Shown here one piece after another: positions 58,336 through 64,000 of a stretch of 64,000 nt of DNA (the first letter of the stretch is position 1; every line of letters starts with the position of its first letter). This stretch comes from Phoronis australis (lineage: Eukaryota; Phoronida; Phoronidae): the NCBI GenBank assembly GCA_002633005.1, contig NMRA01000490.1, positions 106,170 to 170,169 on the forward strand, given 5' to 3'. The notes under the pieces were generated by a model. The model did no database searches and had not been told where the DNA came from. It was given only the letters and a program-made list of their open reading frames with translations. The translations under genes and the position numbers were made by a program.

Positions 58336-58720
58336 TTATGGGGTAGGTACTTCTTGGATCCCTATAACATCTTCTAACCATGTAATAAGGGTAAACAACG
58401 TGTGAGAGAAGGACTTTAAATTGATCATGTTAAAAAATGAAGGTAGATATTTATGAACATACAAGTCCTTAACTTTGACTATGTGTGTAGTATTAAATAA
58501 AGGATTTGTATGGGCATTAAAACAACTAGAAGTTATAATATGAATAACCATTTTCTGCAATTCGAATATTCTATGACGTTCACACCCCCATAGAAAATGC
58601 CATAATTAAAATGAGGGAGGACAAGACCAGAGTTTTCAGAGTTTAAAAATGGCAAGAAATATTTATTGTTATTAAGAACACTACAGAATCTGCTTATGGT
58701 GTATACTTCTAGGGATGGTC
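58336..58720 (-). pseudogene. LINE ORF2 C-terminal region, fragment 2
   Basis: On the minus strand the sequence reads LILIMAF (58600-58620), then after a frame change QKMVIHIITSSCFNAHTNPL and VKVKDLYVHKYLPSFF. This is the usual LINE stretch after the reverse transcriptase (LQKKAIRII..., AHT-x-PLF, lLkl-x-D). Frameshifts and stops show it is dead. It may belong to the same original copy as 55980-56275, since the order fits, with the intervening 2 kb inserted later. Confidence 0.65.
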
Positions 58721-58849
58721 ATCTATGTATTTACATAACCGTGACATAATAAGGTCACAAGAGGATACAGCAATAGTCGGTGTGTTTAAAACAAGGTAAT
58801 AGGACCTTTGGGATTTCACAGACACTCGAATCTCACTGTATTTACCCAC

Positions 58850-59074
58850 AACTTCATAAACATCCGCCTGGCACATTTACTGCCTTGTTCGTGCCACTGG
58901 ATTTTCACATGTTATTTGTTATTGTCTGATTCATTATTTCTTGGTTGCATTACTCTATTCATCCTTCAAATGCCAACAAAGTATTACTGCTGTGCTGTGG
59001 ACTGCAAATCCCATGTGAGAAAGTTTAATAAATTGGCCGTACCCGGCCTTTCTTTTGAGGCTGAATTTTACTAA
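58850..59074 (+). pseudogene. Possible THAP-like fragment, first of two related copies
   Basis: An ATG at 58970 starts MPTKYYCCAVDCKSHVRKF, with the C-x3/4-C near the N-terminus typical of THAP fingers. The preceding 120 bases (GGCACATTTACTGCCTTGTT, TTTTCACATGTTATTTGTTA) align with 63435-63500. The frame stops after 34 codons, and no C-x2-H partner is seen. Confidence 0.3.
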
Positions 59075-59209
59075 GAAAACATGGTTACCTGATCCAATTG
59101 ACGGCAGATTGGCAAGCTTTTTGTTTTGAGAAAATATAATGCTTTTACTAGAGTAAAATGCAGATATTTGACTAAAGACATATGTTCGAAAAGTCCCACC
59201 TACACACAT

Positions 59210-59557
59210 CCTACCCTAAAACAACTTGCAGTTGTGCAACTTACCCCACCTTAAGGTGGAGCGTCCATACACACATATCCGATAGCTGCGATAAGGTAGG
59301 ACTTGACGCTCTGTGCATGACAATGGACACTGGACACTGAGGTGAAGCAATAGGCAGCTAATTACATCTGCCATGTCCCAGTTTTGTGGCCACATAGTGA
59401 TTAGAAGTGGGACAGGTTTACCCCAGAACAAGTAACCCTACCTCGATAAGGTGAAGTAAGTGGTCACGTGGAGTAAGCTACGCTAGTTTAAATCATGTCC
59501 ACACAGCCCTCAAACCTAGCGATAACTTGTTCCAGGAGTAACTTGTTCTAGGGTGAG
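59210..59557. mobile_element. 348-bp MITE with CTACCCTA ends
   Basis: Left end CTACCCTAAAACAACTTGC and right end AGTAACTTGTTCTAGGGTGAG are inverted repeats with few differences. Internal ACCCCACCTTAAGGTGGAG is a further palindrome. Related to 30212-31076. No coding capacity. Confidence 0.72.
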
Positions 59558-62500
59558 TCTGTTTGTGGACAGCAATAAACTAATAGCCAAATTCAGACCT
59601 TTTTCTACGACCGTAAGCTACCTTAACTGAACAGCTAAATTGGCTAGCTGATCTGCGATGTACTGCGACATTTCATAGGAAATGGTCATTGTTGTTTCAT
59701 GTGACTGACTTATGTTTGAAATGAATTTCAGGAGCGTCACTCTAGGAATTTAGGGTAGGCCAACCCCAATAAAATTCACAATTTTCCGATGCTTTCCTTG
59801 ACCTGTTGCCGAAGGGTTTGTATGTTCTTTTTAGTAACTTGATTTTTGAGGCTGATTTTATAAAATAAAAGGTCTAATTGTATTTTTGTCTTTAGCAACC
59901 TCAACAACGGGAATGTACCTTTAAATGTTTGTCTGTTTACCACACAATCATTATACATCTCTGCACCTTGATTGCAAATTTTCAATTTTTATTTCCATTT
60001 TGCCAAAAGCGTGCATTTATCAACAAAACATTCTCTATCACTACTTAATAATCTCCCAATACTGTATCACATCTGACTTTCTATGATCAATTGCTGTCCC
60101 TAAGATCTAACCTTTTGACATTAAACTTATGTTACCCACATGCTCAACCATATCATTACTTGGCTGTCAATTACCACTTGAAAATAGGTTAATTTTTACT
60201 TTGTCAGCCAGTAGTTTAGCCCCTACTGTCAAGAAAGATATATTTTTCAGATGTTGGATGGAGGCAAGATCATTGTTTCAGCTTGTGAATACATGTCATG
60301 CTAAGATTGGAATGATGACAATTGGCTTTCCTCAAAATCCAACTGGTGCCTCCTGGTTTGGTAATTGGCCAGATTGTGTTGCATGCTCAGCAGACTTAAT
60401 GAGGAACACAAAATGGCAACATTATACAAACGTTTTAGGTAGTAAACGTCACATTTCTTGCCGGACTTTCAATATTCAAAAACTTTATCACGCATATTTT
60501 TCAGGAGCTACTCAAATATGCTATCTAAAAACTTTCAAAACAAAAATTTAAAAATACCATTGGTGTGTTTATGATGGGTCTAATTATCTAGAAAATGATA
60601 ACTTAAGCACACAAGTGCCTGCAACTGCATGGTGTCGTTCATCTTTTGCTGCAATCATTCCGCGGTACACAAACGAGTCAAGTTGCCCAATCTCGACCGG
60701 AGGGGGTGTAAAAGCGCGATTCTTTTCATGTACAATGCAATTAGCTTGAATAGCAGTACTGTAGCCGTAACACCCTTGTAGAAACTCTGGTGCTATGACC
60801 TGTTTTTTGGGGATCGGGTGTCGTACACGATTTGTCGTCTGAGATAGAGCACACTTGATTTCGCCTCATAGGAAGTGGCATGTCTAGATCACGTGTTGTA
60901 TCAATAACACTATGAGATAATTTTAGGACCGCATTCCACCTTTTTAGTGCATAAAAATTTACATTGACGTGCTGCAAATACTTAAGTTGGGCAAAGGATG
61001 CATTATTTTGTCACTGACATTCAAATTTTAACACAAGGACAATGCAGAGCAACTGATGAAAACTACTTAATGTCAGTGACCAAAACAACAATGTTTGCTC
61101 CTGATGATGGCTGCCCTATACTCAGTAACACCTTTCCCCTCATAGCATCTGATAAATGGCATATACAATTATCATAGGATGTAGACAAATGTCATCTGTC
61201 AATTGTACAATAGTCATGTGGGACAATCAGATCATTTAGACCAGTTTTGCAGAATGCCTTTGACCGATGTCCACGGGTGGTCCAAATACATTCTGTAGCA
61301 TTCAGCTCTTTATCACAGACCGTTTTCTGTATACCATAGTTTCAAAGAATATTCTTTTGGGAACAATTTCTGCACGTGCATTATGCATTGAATGTAATTA
61401 ACGAAAAATAAAAGGTGTAAGGTTCAGTATGAAACAATTATTCTTTTCTATAGCATGAGAAATAGAGAGAGTATACTTGGCTGTGATAGTCATCAACAGA
61501 TTAATACCCGTAAGTGTATGCATACAATTACATTGGATGACAGTAGATAGATGATGCATTAATCAACTGTCTGGGTTTACAGTCTAGTGGTTTTTAAAAC
61601 ATCTCTGGTTAAAATGGTGAATGCCATCATAACACTATAAACAATAGTTGTCCACCTGCGTATTAGGCCACATGGTCAACAGGAAGGTGATCAAACCTTC
61701 GATTAACATTAATATATAGGAAACCCCTCCATTCCTTAAAACTAAATGCATTATCATAGCTGACAGACAGAATATATTAGAAGTCAATAGTCAGTGACTG
61801 AGCGGGAAGAGAGATTAGGGGGAGGTCCAGTAAACCATTTCATGGTGGGTGGAAGTCATGGGTTAAGAGCTGCAGCCTGGTTACGATAAAAATTCTTCAA
61901 TTTTGGACTAAAGTAATTGCTAAAATCGCCACATTTCTATTTTAGAAGTTTACCTCATTGGCGCAAATGCTCAAATTTTTATCAAATTTTGTTCGGTAAT
62001 TGTTATGCAATACAAACCATGCTAAAAGCAAAGTAACTTTTCTTGGAAAGTTATTTTGGTTGAGAAATTTTAACAATTAGAAATTTCGCCAGTCTCCACC
62101 ATATTGTGTCCCAATAGTATTATTGCTATTGAGTGACATGAATGACTTTGATTCCAAGAATGTACGACTCTTTCACGTATAAACTGTGGAACTTGATCTC
62201 ATAACGAAGGATAGATACATTACCAAAATCAATGACGTTCTGAGTAGCCTGGCTAACAAAGTGATGGCTGTCGTGTGTTGGTTTGTCCACAGCACTACTG
62301 AAATGGGGCGTCATCAAGACAACCTAAAAGTCTGGGCACTCCTCAACACCAAACAGACACAAAATTACTGTGATCAAAGTAAAAAGTATACCTTCGTTCT
62401 AAACACAATCCTGGGTAATAGCTACTCCCCAAATTTTCTATTTTCTATGGAACAAAAATTTATATTCGGTGTTCATATCTTGACTCAGGAGAGAAGGACT

Positions 62501-63322
62501 TCATTTTTATCCTGTTTATTGACGATTCAAGCAACAAACTAAAAAGGCAAATTCAATTGTCCTGTAACAAATTTCCCATCAACAAGGTTGTTGGTGTTTA
62601 TTAAACACCCCTAAATTGTCAACAAGACTGCCTCAACTTAAGTGTAAAACACTGTACTTTGACTGCAGTAATGTTTATCATCACCTTCATTTCTATAGTT
62701 GTCCAATGGGGATGAAATACAAATGTCATACAATACTTTAATATCAAATTAACATTTAGATGTCTGCCCTTTTCCCATCACGTTAAATCGTTAAGTCCGC
62801 TCTAGCAATGCATTGATGCTGCGAAGTTCACTTGAACTTTAAATTTCCCATTAGTTTCTGTAGCTAAGGGACATTATAATTATCCCAGCTGATGCTGTAG
62901 TCATTGAAGTCACAATAAGGTTGTGTACCACGGTAGGACCTTCATTATTGTCACAGCAGTGACCCCTGCCAATAACATGGATGGACACTGAAGTTGAGTA
63001 ATCACATTGTTGAATTCACCAATTTACTGAGTAGTGAACTTCACCAGTTTTCTTCAACCAAAGACTCAATTTCTGAAAGTTGGCCCGTGGGTGGATATGT
63101 AGAAATGACCTTTGAAAAATGTCAAATGAAACCAAATATACACCTGGGTGTATTTTCAGAAAGGGGCATACTTTCAGAAACTGTGCCAAACATTTTATGA
63201 CGCTGTTTTTGTTAAGCATTAACTATGAAGTTTTATAAAAATAAACAAGTCCTTGTATCTTACTGGCAAGATTTTTCATATATAGGACATACTTATTTTT
63301 CATTCAGCAAACACCACAACCA
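59558..63322. other. Mostly non-coding; unassigned open frames
   Basis: A 140-codon plus frame at 60129-60551 and a 118-codon one at 62186-62542 (non-ATG start) show no recognised domain. No RNA genes or element ends were found. Confidence 0.35.
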
Positions 63323-63690
63323 TTGGGTGTACTTTTGGTGAATGTTCCATCCATGGATGTACTGTGGGTGACAGTAGTTTTGAAAATTCCCAGTATTTAC
63401 TCTCATCTTAAAATGAATGCATTGACATTATTGGGCACATTTGCTGCCTTGTTTTCATGCCACTTGATTTTCAAATGTTATTTATTGTTGTCCGATTCTT
63501 TACAAGTTTTTCTCCACTGTGTGAGAAAGTTTGATAAACTGAATAAATACCCGTGGATGCATAATCTGAAATTCTTCGCCTTCCCGACATCAATGAGAGA
63601 CACACTGAAAAATGTGCCTGATTTCCAAAACATGATCATGTGCTTTCTTATCTCCGCGACAAAGGAGATTTCTATCGCTGCGTAATCCGG
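63323..63690 (+). pseudogene. Possible THAP-like fragment, second copy
   Basis: GGCACATTTGCTGCCTTGTT and the next 70 bases match 58878-58945. After GTGAGAAAGTTTGA the frame reads KYPWMHNLKFFAFPTSMRDT, like the middle of a THAP domain (F-x-F-P then a basic/acidic helix). A 60-base segment with the C-x-C part, present at 58.97 kb, is missing here. It could be decayed THAP-type transposase or host THAP gene pieces. Confidence 0.3.
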
Positions 63691-64000
63691 GACGACCCTA
63701 TTAGGAAACTGGGGCCCACCTAAAATAATTTGTACCATTTTTGCTTTGTCAGGGACAAAACATTGTAAGCTGCCAAAACCAAAAGCGCCGTACAACCATG
63801 CACAGAAATTCTCTATGGTAAAATCTCACCAACACACAATATGGTGGACAAGTCAAATTTTATGTTTTCATTTTTTTAATAAAAGATACGAAGCACTAAA
63901 TAGATGCTATAAATGTCTATGCCAAAGCTAACTTCAGACAATGTTTCCAGCAACTGTGAACTTTCAAAACAATATTAGAAGTGTTTGAAAAATGAAACAA
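63691..64000. other. Non-coding, nothing recognised
   Basis: No supported feature up to the window end. Confidence 0.35.

Noticed and set aside
60129-60551. 140-codon plus frame
   Set aside because: No known motif and weak amino-acid coding character; probably chance. Kept only as a note.

Overview
The window looks like nuclear DNA of an invertebrate animal, most likely an invertebrate deuterostome such as amphioxus, a hemichordate or an echinoderm. The species call is an inference and is weak. Support comes from AT-rich non-coding DNA, one intron-containing gene with GT-AG splice sites, AATAAA polyadenylation signals, LINE fragments, hAT-type and other terminal-inverted-repeat elements, tRNA-like SINE heads, microsatellites, and single-N assembly joins at 33226, 37625 and 44231. 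There is no sign of operons, ribosome-binding sites or CRISPR arrays.

Region by region. 1-2 kb: a decayed jockey/CR1-like LINE reverse transcriptase. 2.0-4.8 kb: an element with about 300-bp terminal inverted repeats around a broken family-B DNA polymerase (Polinton/adintovirus-like). 5.4-6.7 kb: a two-coding-exon archaemetzincin protease gene, which is the clearest gene here. 9.5-11.1 kb: an intact intronless gene for a 536-residue type I membrane protein with Ig-like domains. 11.3-15.2 kb: nested non-autonomous DNA transposons. 15-32 kb: mostly non-coding, with scattered MITE-like elements. 32.8-34.2 kb: a fresh hAT element with perfect 8-bp target duplication, then a 56-copy 18-bp satellite. 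37-38 kb: a near-identical duplication abutting an N, probably an assembly artefact. 39-53 kb: copies of two dispersed repeat families, several tandem arrays, a 155-bp foldback element and a 1.39-kb element with CAGGGCCC ends. 55-59 kb: minus-strand LINE 3' fragments, promoter-like CpG/ATGGCGG sites and a candidate first coding exon at 58.26 kb. 59-64 kb: another MITE and two related THAP-like fragments.

Only two complete protein-coding genes can be supported, and nothing in the sequence ties them into one pathway. Most of the window is transposon-derived or unannotatable non-coding DNA. The points most worth following are: the polymerase element whose two TIRs carry nuclear-receptor, E-box and CRE-like sites just upstream of the protease gene; the protease's altered zinc-binding cysteine; the intronless Ig protein; a perfect hairpin that appears to have arisen by template switching inside a repeat copy; and the 18-bp satellite.
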